Of a DNA stretch of 32,794 nucleotides, positions 24,530 through 32,697 are shown in pieces. The DNA is from DASQPE01 sp964519805 (GTDB lineage Bacteria > Gemmatimonadota > Gemmatimonadetes > Gemmatimonadales > GWC2-71-9): contig CAZFKN010000026.1 of assembly GCA_964519805.1 (NCBI GenBank), positions 1 to 32,794 of the forward strand, in the 5' to 3' direction. Every line of letters starts with the position of its first letter. Position 1 is the first letter of the stretch. The translations under genes and the position numbers were made by a program. The notes below the pieces were generated by a model that was given only the letters and a program-made list of their open reading frames with translations, made no database searches and had not been told where the DNA came from.

Positions 24530-26699
24530 TTTCGGGCGACGGGAGTTCCTCACCGTCGCGATCACCGCCGCCGGCGGTCTCCTGCTCGGCGTTCGATCCG
24601 AGGCGGAGTCGGCGCGCATCGGCGCGCTCCGGCCGGCGCCGGTCGGACTCACGGCCTTCGTGGAGGTCGCCCCGGACGGCATGATCACCATCACAGCCAA
24701 GAATCCGGAGATCGGGCAGGGGGTGAAGACCTCGCTGCCGCTGATCGTGGCCGAGGAGCTGGACGCCGACTGGAGCCGCGTGCGTGTCGTGGAGGCGCCG
24801 TTCGACGAAATGCGGTTCGGGTCGCAGGGCGTGGGCGGAAGCACGAGCGTGTGGGAGAACTGGCTCCCGCTTCGACTCGCCGGTGCCACCGCGCGGTACC
24901 TGCTCGTGAGCGCGGCAGCGGTGCGGTGGGGCGTGGATCGCGCCTCGCTCACGACGGAGAAGAGCGTCGTCCGTCACCCGGGGAGCGGGCGCCGGGCGAC
25001 GTACGGGACGCTGGCGGCCGCGGCCGCCCGGCTTCCCATCCCCGCGGAGGTGCCGCTCAAGTCGCCCGCGGAGTTTCGCCTGATTGGCAGGCGGGTCGCC
25101 CCGGTTGATGTGACAGATCTTGTCATGGGGCGTGCACGCTACGGGCTCGACGCCCGCGTTCCCGGCATGCGGTACGCGTGCATTGCGCGAGCGCCGTTCG
25201 GTGCCCGAACGAAGGACGTGAGCGACAGCGCCACGCTCGGCGTGCCCGGCGTTCAACGCGTCATCCCGATCGAGGGCAGCCACAATCCCACGGGCGTTGG
25301 CCCCGGGATCGCCGTGGTGGCCGACTCCACCTGGGCCGCCATCCGCGGGTGCCGGGCGTTGGGCGTGACTTGGGAAGGCGCGGAAGCCGCGGGCACGGCC
25401 GAGCTGTCGGCGGGTCTCGCGTCGGCCCTGGGGCGCGGCGGCAAGGTCTTGCGCAACGACGGCGACGTGGACGCCGCCTTCGCCGCCGCGGCCCGGACGG
25501 TGGAGGCGGTCTACGAGCTGCCGTTTCTCGCGCACGTGCCGCTCGAGCCGCCCAACTGCATCGCGGATGTCCGGTCAGACCGATGCGAGGTGTGGGTGCC
25601 GACCCAGGACCCGGGCGATGTCCTTGCGATCGTTGCGGCGACGACCGGCCTTCCCGCCGACCGGATCACGGTGCATCCGACGCGCTGCGGGGGCGGATTC
25701 GGACGCCGCCTCATGGTGGACTATGCCGGGGAGGCGGCCCTGCTCTCGCAGCGGGCCGGTGCCCCCGTCCAGGTGGTCTGGACCCGCGAGGACGACCTGA
25801 GCCACGACTTCTACCGGCCCGCGGCACTCCATCGGCTGCGCGCGGCGCTCGATGGGAGCGGCCGGGTGACCGCCTGGGCGCAGCACATCGTGAACCCGTC
25901 GCGCTACGCGTACGCCGGCGCGACCCAGGTCGCCCGGGAAGCCTCTGAGATGTACGTCGACGACTTTCCAGCGGCGTGTGTCCCGAGCCTTCGCTACGAG
26001 TACACCAACGTGGATTCGCCGATCCCGCGCGGGGCCTGGCGCTCGACGCTCCACTCCGCCAACGCCTTCGCGGTCCAGAGCTTCATGGACGAGGTCGCTG
26101 CGGCCGCCGGTCAGGACCCGCTCTCATTCCGCTTGGACTGGCTGGGCGAGCGGCGCGAGCTCCAGTACCACGGCCACGGGGGACCGGTGTTCGACCCGGG
26201 TCGCCTGGCCGGCGTGCTGCGGCTTGCGGCTGAGCGGGCCGGATGGCGCACGCCCATGCCCGCGGGTCGCGCGCGAGGGATCGCCGGCCACTTCACCTTC
26301 GGGAGCTACGCCGCGGAGATCATCGAGGTATCACTCGATGCCGCGGCTGAGTTCCGAGTAGACCGCATCGTCGCGGCGATCGACTGTGGCACGGTAGTCA
26401 GTCGGAGCGGCGCGGAGGCACAGGTCGAGGGAGGCATCCTGGAAGGGCTCTGCGCCGCGCTGTACGGCGAGATTACCGTGGAGCACGGGCGGGTGCGCCA
26501 GACGAACTTCGACGCCTACCGCTGGATCCGCATCGGCGAAGCGCCCCGGATCGAGGTCAACTTCGTCGAGAACGGCGAGCCGCCCCGCGGTCTGGGCGAA
26601 CCTCCGGTGCCACCGGTTGCCCCGGCGCTCGCCAATGCGTTGTTCGCGCTGACAGGCCGCCGGGTGCGCCGACTGCCGCTTCGACCCGCCTCGACCTGA
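24513..26699 (+). CDS. Molybdopterin oxidoreductase large subunit (IorB/QorB-like), Tat-exported
   Basis: The 728-residue protein is of the xanthine oxidase/isoquinoline 1-oxidoreductase beta-subunit class. It opens with a Tat signal (DFGRREFLTVAITAAGGLLLG). Family blocks follow: NPEIGQGVKTSLPLIVAEEL, FGSQGVGGSTSVWEN, RCGGGFGRRLMVDYAGEAAL, RGAWRSTLHSANAF, and the C-terminal GLGEPPVPPVAPALANALF, whose Glu is the catalytic base by family analogy. Such subunits normally pair with a small 2Fe-2S subunit (IorA-like). None is encoded beside it or anywhere in the window, so the partner is elsewhere or lost. It overlaps the AraC gene. Confidence 0.88.
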   Translation: MPDSTDFGRREFLTVAITAAGGLLLGVRSEAESARIGALRPAPVGLTAFVEVAPDGMITITAKNPEIGQGVKTSLPLIVAEELDADWSRVRVVEAPFDEMRFGSQGVGGSTSVWENWLPLRLAGATARYLLVSAAAVRWGVDRASLTTEKSVVRHPGSGRRATYGTLAAAAARLPIPAEVPLKSPAEFRLIGRRVAPVDVTDLVMGRARYGLDARVPGMRYACIARAPFGARTKDVSDSATLGVPGVQRVIPIEGSHNPTGVGPGIAVVADSTWAAIRGCRALGVTWEGAEAAGTAELSAGLASALGRGGKVLRNDGDVDAAFAAAARTVEAVYELPFLAHVPLEPPNCIADVRSDRCEVWVPTQDPGDVLAIVAATTGLPADRITVHPTRCGGGFGRRLMVDYAGEAALLSQRAGAPVQVVWTREDDLSHDFYRPAALHRLRAALDGSGRVTAWAQHIVNPSRYAYAGATQVAREASEMYVDDFPAACVPSLRYEYTNVDSPIPRGAWRSTLHSANAFAVQSFMDEVAAAAGQDPLSFRLDWLGERRELQYHGHGGPVFDPGRLAGVLRLAAERAGWRTPMPAGRARGIAGHFTFGSYAAEIIEVSLDAAAEFRVDRIVAAIDCGTVVSRSGAEAQVEGGILEGLCAALYGEITVEHGRVRQTNFDAYRWIRIGEAPRIEVNFVENGEPPRGLGEPPVPPVAPALANALFALTGRRVRRLPLRPAST

Positions 26700-26718
26700 A
26701 GCGACTCGGCCGCCCGGC

Positions 26719-27369
26719 TCAGGCGCGGCTCTGGTATTCGAGATAGGTCGCCGTGGCCCGCGCCTGGTCCCCGCCGTAGTACCGCTCCACAACCCGAAGC
26801 GCGAGGTCGATTCCCGCGGTGAGCCCGGCAGCGGTCGCTACGTGGTCGTGCTCGATGTATCGCACGCCCCGTTCGACCTTGACCTTCGGGAAGTCGCGCT
26901 CCAGCGAGTCCTGGAACTCGTGGTGGGTCGTAGCCGTGAGACCGTCCAGCAACCCCGCTCGCGCGAGCACGAACGCCCCGGTGCAGACCGACATCACCAG
27001 ATCGACCGAGCGGGACGCCCGTTTGAGCCAGTCGAGCGACTCGGGTGGTGCGTGGTGCGCGGGCACCACGACCACGCGTGCGCTCGGCGCGTGCGCAAGG
27101 TCGTAGTGGGGGACGAAGGTGAGCCCGGCCGTCCCCGTTACGGGCGCGGTTGACGGGGCCACCGTGAACGGGGCGAACCCCGCGCGGTGTCCCGCGCCCA
27201 CCATGACGTCCTGGAAGACCTCCCAGGAGCCCGCGAGGTCGATGACGTTGACGTTGTCGCCGATGAGAAAGGCGACGGGAATGGCCTCGGCGGAGGGCCA
27301 GGGCACTGATTGGGTCGCGAGGCCCGCTCCGAAGACGGCGGCACCTGCGAGGAAGGTTCTCCGTTCCAT
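26719..27369 (-). CDS. Exported DJ-1/PfpI-family protein
   Basis: This 216-residue protein has an N-terminal signal resembling a short Tat leader (MERRTFLAGAAVFGAGLA). The class I glutamine-amidotransferase-like fold follows: DLAGSWEVFQ with the conserved Glu50, and the nucleophile elbow SVCTGAFVLA with Cys129 and TTHHEF downstream. The closest functional relatives are isonitrile hydratase-like and FtrA-type sensor domains; there is no HTH here. Export of a DJ-1 protein is unusual. It is downstream of the FGE gene on the same strand (62 bases) and converges with the oxidoreductase. Confidence 0.85.
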   Translation of the reverse strand: MERRTFLAGAAVFGAGLATQSVPWPSAEAIPVAFLIGDNVNVIDLAGSWEVFQDVMVGAGHRAGFAPFTVAPSTAPVTGTAGLTFVPHYDLAHAPSARVVVVPAHHAPPESLDWLKRASRSVDLVMSVCTGAFVLARAGLLDGLTATTHHEFQDSLERDFPKVKVERGVRYIEHDHVATAAGLTAGIDLALRVVERYYGGDQARATATYLEYQSRA

Positions 27370-27431
27370 GCCGGGAATCTTCCCGAAAGCGCCGCCGCGG
27401 TCTTGAACGGTCGAAGCAGGTTGGGACGGGT

Positions 27432-28478
27432 CTAGCGGACCAGACGGAAGCCCAGATTGGAGGAGCCGGTGGTCGCGTCACCGCGGCCCCGGCTGCCCAC
27501 GAGGTAGCGGGTGCAGTACTGGTCGCTGCAGAGGTACGACCCGCCCCGGATCACGTGGGTCGGCGAGTCGGGGTGCGAGGGGTCGAGGCTCTTCGGCGGG
27601 CCGGCGGGATTCATCGCGACACCCGAGGCGGCCAGGCGCGCATACCAGTCCGCGCGGTACCAGTCGCTGGTCCACTGCCAGACGTTTCCACCCATGTCCC
27701 GAAGCCCGAAGCCGTTCGGCGGAAACGCGGTCACCGGCGAGGTCCCCGCGTAGCCATCCTCCGCCGTGTTCCGGACGGGGAAACGGCCCTGGAAAATGTT
27801 CGCGACCCAGCGCCCGCCCGGTTTGAGCTGGTCCCCCCACGCGTACCGCTTCCGGTCGAGTCCGCCGCGCGCCGCCCACTCGAACTCGGCCTCGGTCGGC
27901 AAGCGCTTCCCGGCCCAATGGGCATAGGCGACCGCATCCTCGTAGGCCACGTGCACCACCGGGTGGTCCTCGCGGCCCTTGAGATCGCTGCCCGGCCCCT
28001 CGGGATGGCGCCAGCTCGCGCCCGGCACCCAGCGCCACCAGTCCAGATAGCCGAGGTCGGACCCTTCGTGAGTTGGCGGGGAGAAGACTACGGAGCCCGG
28101 CGCCCGCCGCTCGGGCGGAAGATCGGGAAACTCCTTGAGATCGAGCTGCCGCTCCGCGACGGTGACGTATCCCGTGGCGGCGACGAAGCGGGCGAACTCG
28201 ACGTTGGTCACGGGCGCGCGATCCATCCAGAAGCCGCTCATCGCTACGGCGTGGACGGGTAACGCATCGGGCAGGTTGCAGCCCCCACATCCCATCCAGA
28301 AGCGCCCGCCGGGCACCCAGACCATCCCCTCCGGAGCGGGCCCGGGCGCCGGCTCTCGGTCTACGGCGGGTGTAAACGCCTCACGGCCCGGCTCGCTGGC
28401 AATGGCGCGGGGCGCGCCCCGGCAGCCGGCAAGCGCGGCAACCGCAAGGGGGAAAAGGGGGGCGGCGCGACCGAGCAT
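27432..28478 (-). CDS. Formylglycine-generating enzyme-type (SUMF1) lipoprotein
   Basis: From ATG 28478 the protein is 348 residues with a lipoprotein signal (VAALAGC). The FGE-sulfatase fold begins at MVWVPGGRFWMGC. The signature PVTNVEFARFVAATGYVTVAE, GKRLPTEAEFEWAARGG and GGNVWQWTSDWY are all present. Near the C-terminus GGSYLCSDQYCTRYL keeps both active-site cysteines with C-x4-C spacing, as in genuine formylglycine-generating enzymes, which oxidise a Cys in sulfatases. No sulfatase or other CxPxR target is encoded in the window. An extra CGGC lies near the N-terminus. A longer frame upstream exists but lacks a signal. Confidence 0.88.
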   Translation of the reverse strand: MLGRAAPLFPLAVAALAGCRGAPRAIASEPGREAFTPAVDREPAPGPAPEGMVWVPGGRFWMGCGGCNLPDALPVHAVAMSGFWMDRAPVTNVEFARFVAATGYVTVAERQLDLKEFPDLPPERRAPGSVVFSPPTHEGSDLGYLDWWRWVPGASWRHPEGPGSDLKGREDHPVVHVAYEDAVAYAHWAGKRLPTEAEFEWAARGGLDRKRYAWGDQLKPGGRWVANIFQGRFPVRNTAEDGYAGTSPVTAFPPNGFGLRDMGGNVWQWTSDWYRADWYARLAASGVAMNPAGPPKSLDPSHPDSPTHVIRGGSYLCSDQYCTRYLVGSRGRGDATTGSSNLGFRLVR

Positions 28479-28523
28479 GCTAAGGAGACGGCCCGGGTCG
28501 ATGCCGGCCCACCGGCGTCGCGG

Positions 28524-28535
28524 AATGCGTCGCAA
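28524..28535 (+). promoter_or_regulatory. Candidate Ada box upstream of the Ada-kinase gene
   Basis: AAT (28524-28526), five bases, then GCAA (28532-28535) resembles the A-box/B-box arrangement bound by methylated Ada in front of E. coli ada, where the spacing is six. It lies 56 bases upstream of the ATG. A TATTGT at 28571-28576 could be a -10 element but lies very close to the ribosome site. Tentative. Confidence 0.3.
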
Positions 28536-28590
28536 GAACCGGATAGCGGGCGAACCCCAGGTCACAGCACTATTGTCCCAGGAGGGAGAC

Positions 28591-30567
28591 ATGACAGCCT
28601 TGAGACTTCTCGAGCATTCGACAGTCGATCCCGAGCAGGCATGGGAAGCCGTGGTCCACCACGACCGCCGCTTCGACGGCCGCTTTGTCTACGCGGTGCG
28701 CACGACCGGCGTCTATTGCCGCCCGTCCTGCGCATCCCGGCGGCCCAACCGCCGTAACGTACACTTCTTCGCCGGGCCGGCCGACGCCGAGGCCGAAGGG
28801 TTCCGCGCGTGCCGGCGGTGCCGGCCGCGCACGATCGCAACCGAGGATGCCGATCTCCGAGCGGTGCGGCTCGCCAGCCGCACGCTGGATGCCCGGCTGG
28901 ATGCTCCGCCAACGCTGGCCGAGCTGGGAGCGGAAGTCGGCCTGAGCCCGTGGCACCTTCAACGGGTGTTCAAGCGCGTGGTCGGCGTGAGCCCGCGGGA
29001 GTGGGTCGAGGCGCGCCGGGTCGAGCGGCTCCGGAGCGGGCTTCGCGAAGGGCACACCGTGAGCCGCGCCGTTTACGCGGCGGGCTACGGCTCCGGCCGC
29101 CCGGTCTACGAGCGGGGTCGCTCACCGTTGGGGATGACGCCGGCGACCTATCGCCGGGGCGGCCGGGGGCTCGCGATTCGCTATGCTGTCGTGGCATCCC
29201 CGCTCGGCCGCCTGCTGGTGGCGGCCACCGACCGCGGGGTTTGCAGCGTGCGCCTGGGCGACAACGACGCAACGCTCGAATCCGGCCTTCGAGCCGAATT
29301 CCCCCATGCCGCACTCGCCGCGGATCCGGATGGGTTGGGCTCGTGGGCCCACGAAATCGTGCGCCACCTCGAGGGCCAGACGCCGCGGGTCGATGTGCCG
29401 ATCGACGTGCGCGCCACCGCCTTCCAGTGGCGGGTGTGGAACGCGCTCCGGGCTATTCCCGCGGGCCAGACGCGGTCCTACGCGCAGGTCGCCCGGGCCG
29501 TTGGCGCGCCGCGCGGCGCACGCGCCGTGGCGCAGGCCTGCGCCACCAACCCGGTCGCATTGGTGGTGCCTTGTCATCGAGTCGTCCGGGGCGACGGCGA
29601 CCCGGGTGGCTACCGCTGGGGAGCGGAACGCAAGGTCCTCCTGCTCGAGCAGGAGCGGCACCGCGCCGAGGCGATGGAGCGCGAGCTGCTGCGCGAGCTG
29701 GTGGGTGGATCCGCGTCGACGCCGCGCGGCGCGCCACCAGCGGGGGCGCCCGGGGTCGGGGAGGTCGTCGCGGGGCGCTTCGAGCTGCGGCGCCATCTGG
29801 GCACCGGGGGCATGGGCGTCGTGTACGAGGCCCGGGACCATGTGCTGGGCGAGAGCGTGGCGCTCAAGCTGCTCCGGGCCGATCTCTCGCTGGACGATGG
29901 CGGCCTCGGCCCCGTAGCGGCCGAGGTGCGCCTTACGCGTCGCGTAACGCACCCGAACGTCGTCCGCACCCATGATGTCGGGAGCGCCGGCGACGCCCGG
30001 TTCCTGGTGATGGAGTACGTGGAGGGCGTGTCGCTGGCCGATCTCCTCGCGCGACACGGACGCCTGCCGGCCCCTGCCGCGATCGTCGTCGGATTGCAGC
30101 TGTGCCGCGCCTTGGAGGTGGTGCACGCGCGGGGAGTCCTGCATCGCGACGTAAAGCCACAGAACATCCTGCTCACGGCGGATGGTCAGGTGAAGCTCAC
30201 CGACTTCGGCATCGCCGCGTTGCGCGAGGCGGCGGCCGCCCAGGTGCCCGGACATACCACACCCGGCACGCCACCCTACATGGCCCCCGAGCTGCTGTTC
30301 GGTGAGCCGGCGGACGCGCGGTCCGACGTCTTCGCCGCGGGCGTGGTCCTGCATCAGGCCCTGACGGGCCGGCTGCCATTCGAGGCCTCGACGCCGGCGG
30401 CCCTGGCCGCGTGCATGCTCCGAGGCGGGCCGCTGCCCATCACCGGCGATGCCTCGATCCCCCGGCCTTTGGCGGCGCTAATCGCGCGCGCGCTCGCGCT
30501 GGAGCCGGGCGAGCGCCCCGCCTCGGCGGCGGAGTTCCACGACGCCTTGGCACGAACCGCAGGCTGA
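28591..30567 (+). CDS. Ada alkylation-response protein fused to a Hanks-type Ser/Thr kinase
   Basis: A single 658-codon frame starts at ATG 28591 behind a strong AGGAGGGA site. Residues 15-80 are the Ada zinc/methyl-phosphotriester domain with C43, C47, C74 and C77 (C43 equivalent to the acceptor Cys38 of E. coli). Residues 85-190 are an AraC-type HTH. Residues 195-355 are an O6-methylguanine-DNA methyltransferase with acceptor C328 in VPCHRV. A 40-residue linker (about 356-395) leads to a complete kinase: GTGGMGVV 404-411, K426, E445, HRDVKPQN 518-525, DFG 538-540, APE 565-567. No stop, frameshift or N run separates the two halves. There is no membrane helix, so the kinase is cytosolic. Ada normally ends near residue 355. 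A second start at ATG 29674 is possible but lacks a good RBS. Confidence 0.93.
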   Translation: MTALRLLEHSTVDPEQAWEAVVHHDRRFDGRFVYAVRTTGVYCRPSCASRRPNRRNVHFFAGPADAEAEGFRACRRCRPRTIATEDADLRAVRLASRTLDARLDAPPTLAELGAEVGLSPWHLQRVFKRVVGVSPREWVEARRVERLRSGLREGHTVSRAVYAAGYGSGRPVYERGRSPLGMTPATYRRGGRGLAIRYAVVASPLGRLLVAATDRGVCSVRLGDNDATLESGLRAEFPHAALAADPDGLGSWAHEIVRHLEGQTPRVDVPIDVRATAFQWRVWNALRAIPAGQTRSYAQVARAVGAPRGARAVAQACATNPVALVVPCHRVVRGDGDPGGYRWGAERKVLLLEQERHRAEAMERELLRELVGGSASTPRGAPPAGAPGVGEVVAGRFELRRHLGTGGMGVVYEARDHVLGESVALKLLRADLSLDDGGLGPVAAEVRLTRRVTHPNVVRTHDVGSAGDARFLVMEYVEGVSLADLLARHGRLPAPAAIVVGLQLCRALEVVHARGVLHRDVKPQNILLTADGQVKLTDFGIAALREAAAAQVPGHTTPGTPPYMAPELLFGEPADARSDVFAAGVVLHQALTGRLPFEASTPAALAACMLRGGPLPITGDASIPRPLAALIARALALEPGERPASAAEFHDALARTAG

Positions 30568-30586
30568 GGGGCGGAACGCAGCGGGC

Positions 30587-30613
30587 CGGGGCTCCGTAGT
30601 GATCGGGGCCCCG
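30587..30613 (+). terminator. Weak terminator-like hairpin
   Basis: CGGGGC (30587-30592) can pair with GCCCCG (30608-30613), and TTCTACGTTT follows. The loop is 15 bases, so stability is modest. It is placed between the Ada-kinase and M1 peptidase genes, where a terminator would be expected. Confidence 0.3.
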
Positions 30614-30651
30614 TTCTACGTTTAGCGCCCACCGGTTACTGTTCCCTCCCT

Positions 30652-32697
30652 ATGCCCAATACCCTCAAGTCGGTCCTGCTGCCGGGGGCGCTGGCCACCG
30701 TTGCAGCCTGCAGCGCGAGCGCTCCCGCGACCGCTCCCGCCGGCCCGGCGCCGGCACCCAGGGCGGCCCAGCCCGCTCCGCCCACCGCGATTCCGCCGGC
30801 CTTCCGGCTGGAGATTCCGGAGGCGTTCAGCAAGGCGGTGGAGCGGGGAACGCGCACCACGACGGGGCTTCCCGGCCCCAACTACTGGCAGCAGTACGCG
30901 ACGTATCGGCTACAGGCGGAGCTGAATCCGGTCCTCAAGCGACTCACCGGCCGGGGCCGCGTCGTCTACTATAACCGCTCCCCCGACACCCTCCCCGTCG
31001 TCTTCGTCCAAGCGTACCAGAACCTCTTCCGCCCCGATGCCAAGCGGAACACGCAAACGCCCAAGCTGGGCGGGATCGACTTCGACAAGGTCATGGTCGG
31101 GGGAAAGGCGCTGAGCGAGCTGGCCAAGCCGGGCGAGCCCGGCTACACGGTAAACGGCACCGTCATGGAGATCCGTCTGCCCGCTCCACTCGTGCCGCGG
31201 GATTCCCTGGTGATGGATTTCGAGTGGCAGTTCCGGGTGCAGTCGGAAACGGCGCCGCGCGGCGGGCAGGACGGCGAGGTCTGGTTCATCTCGTACTGGT
31301 ACCCGCAGATGGTCGTGTACGACGACTTCAATGGCTGGCAGACGGACCAGTACCTGGGTCGCGGCGAGTTCTACATGGGCTACGCCGACTACGACGTGCG
31401 CCTCACCGTGCCCGCCGGCTGGGTGCTGGACGCCACCGGCGGGCTGGAGAATCCCGGCGAAGTGCTGTCGCCCCAGACCCGCGCGCGTCTCGATTCGGCG
31501 CGCTCGGCGACGGGGATCGTGCATGTGGTCACGGAGAAGGACAAGACGGACAGTCTCGTCACGTTGCGCGGCACCGACGGCAAGCTCACGTGGCACTGGA
31601 CTGCGCGGAACGTGCGCGACTTCGTCTGGGGCACCTCGCCGCGCTATCTGTGGGACGCGACCCGCGCGATCACCGACAGTGGCAACGGCCGGGTGTCGTC
31701 CTCGCTGGTTTCGTCCCTGTACCGTCCCGAGGGCGTGCGCTCGTATTGGGACGAAGCCACTCGCTATGGACGCCACGCGGTCGAGTTCCACTCCCGCAAG
31801 CTCTGGCCCTACCCCTATCCTCAGATGACGCCGGTGGACGGGCCCGACGGCTGTGGCGGCATGGAGTACCCCATGATGACGTGCATCGGGGGCACCTACG
31901 ACAGCCTGACGATGTACGAGGTGGTGAGCCACGAGATCGGGCACATGTGGTTCCCGATGATGGTCGGATCGGACGAGAAGCGCTACGCGTGGATGGACGA
32001 GGGCTTCACCCAGTACGACCAGTCCCAGGCGATGGCGGACTTCTTCAAGGGCTTCGACGACGAGGCACGGAACCGCGACTACTACCTGCGCGGCACGGAG
32101 GCGGGCTACGAAGAGGAGATCATGAAGCCCGCAGACAAGATCAGCAACGACGCCGCCTATGGGGTCGCGGCCTACTGGAAGCCGGCCACCGTGCTCGTGG
32201 CGCTGCGCACGATACTCGGCCGCGAGACGTTCGAGAAAGCATTCCGGGAGTACGGCCAGCGCTGGCTGGGCAAGCATCCGACGCCGTGGGACTTCTGGAA
32301 CACCTTCAACGACGTGACCGGCCAGGACCTCTCATGGTTCTGGAAGGAGTGGTTCTACGAGACCTGGAAGCTGGATCAGGCGCTGGACACGGTGCGGATC
32401 GAGGGCGACTCGGCCGCGATCGTGCTGGAGAACCGGGGCAGGATCATCATGCCGGTGCCGCTGGCGATCACCCGCGAGGGCGGCGCGGTGGAGCGGGTGC
32501 AAGTCCCGGTGAACGTGTGGTTCGGTGGCGAGCGGCGCTACACGTTGTACGTGGCGGCAAAGCCCAAAGTGACCAGAGTCGAGCTTGACCCCGACCACGC
32601 GCTTCCCGACATCGATCGCTCGGGCCAGGTCTGGCCCCGGGGCCCGGGCGTCAGGAAGCGCGAGGGTGCGCCTCCGGTCACGCGCCGCCGGCGCTGA
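30652..32697 (+). CDS. M1-family zinc metallopeptidase, probable lipoprotein
   Basis: The 681-residue aminopeptidase-like protein has zinc site H427-E-I-G-H431 and E450 in AWMDEGFTQYDQ (HExxH-18-E, the gluzincin pattern). The exopeptidase-type loop is CGGMEYPMMTC just before it; M1 enzymes usually have GxMEN there. The N-terminus is a signal ending in TVAACSAS, which may be a lipobox, followed by an Ala/Pro-rich spacer. It should degrade peptides outside the inner membrane. The fold continues to KEWFYETWKLDQAL, typical of the M1 helical domain. Its 3' end overlaps the next gene tail to tail by 20 bases. Confidence 0.92.
   Translation: MPNTLKSVLLPGALATVAACSASAPATAPAGPAPAPRAAQPAPPTAIPPAFRLEIPEAFSKAVERGTRTTTGLPGPNYWQQYATYRLQAELNPVLKRLTGRGRVVYYNRSPDTLPVVFVQAYQNLFRPDAKRNTQTPKLGGIDFDKVMVGGKALSELAKPGEPGYTVNGTVMEIRLPAPLVPRDSLVMDFEWQFRVQSETAPRGGQDGEVWFISYWYPQMVVYDDFNGWQTDQYLGRGEFYMGYADYDVRLTVPAGWVLDATGGLENPGEVLSPQTRARLDSARSATGIVHVVTEKDKTDSLVTLRGTDGKLTWHWTARNVRDFVWGTSPRYLWDATRAITDSGNGRVSSSLVSSLYRPEGVRSYWDEATRYGRHAVEFHSRKLWPYPYPQMTPVDGPDGCGGMEYPMMTCIGGTYDSLTMYEVVSHEIGHMWFPMMVGSDEKRYAWMDEGFTQYDQSQAMADFFKGFDDEARNRDYYLRGTEAGYEEEIMKPADKISNDAAYGVAAYWKPATVLVALRTILGRETFEKAFREYGQRWLGKHPTPWDFWNTFNDVTGQDLSWFWKEWFYETWKLDQALDTVRIEGDSAAIVLENRGRIIMPVPLAITREGGAVERVQVPVNVWFGGERRYTLYVAAKPKVTRVELDPDHALPDIDRSGQVWPRGPGVRKREGAPPVTRRRR

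Noticed and set aside
29674..30567. Separate kinase gene starting inside the Ada frame
   Set aside because: The ATG at 29674 is in the same frame, has no well-spaced ribosome site, and no stop ends Ada before it, so a fusion is the simpler reading. Not fully excluded.
30910..32277. 455-codon minus-strand frame under the M1 peptidase
   Set aside because: Antisense shadow of a gene with HExxH-18-E; no independent support.
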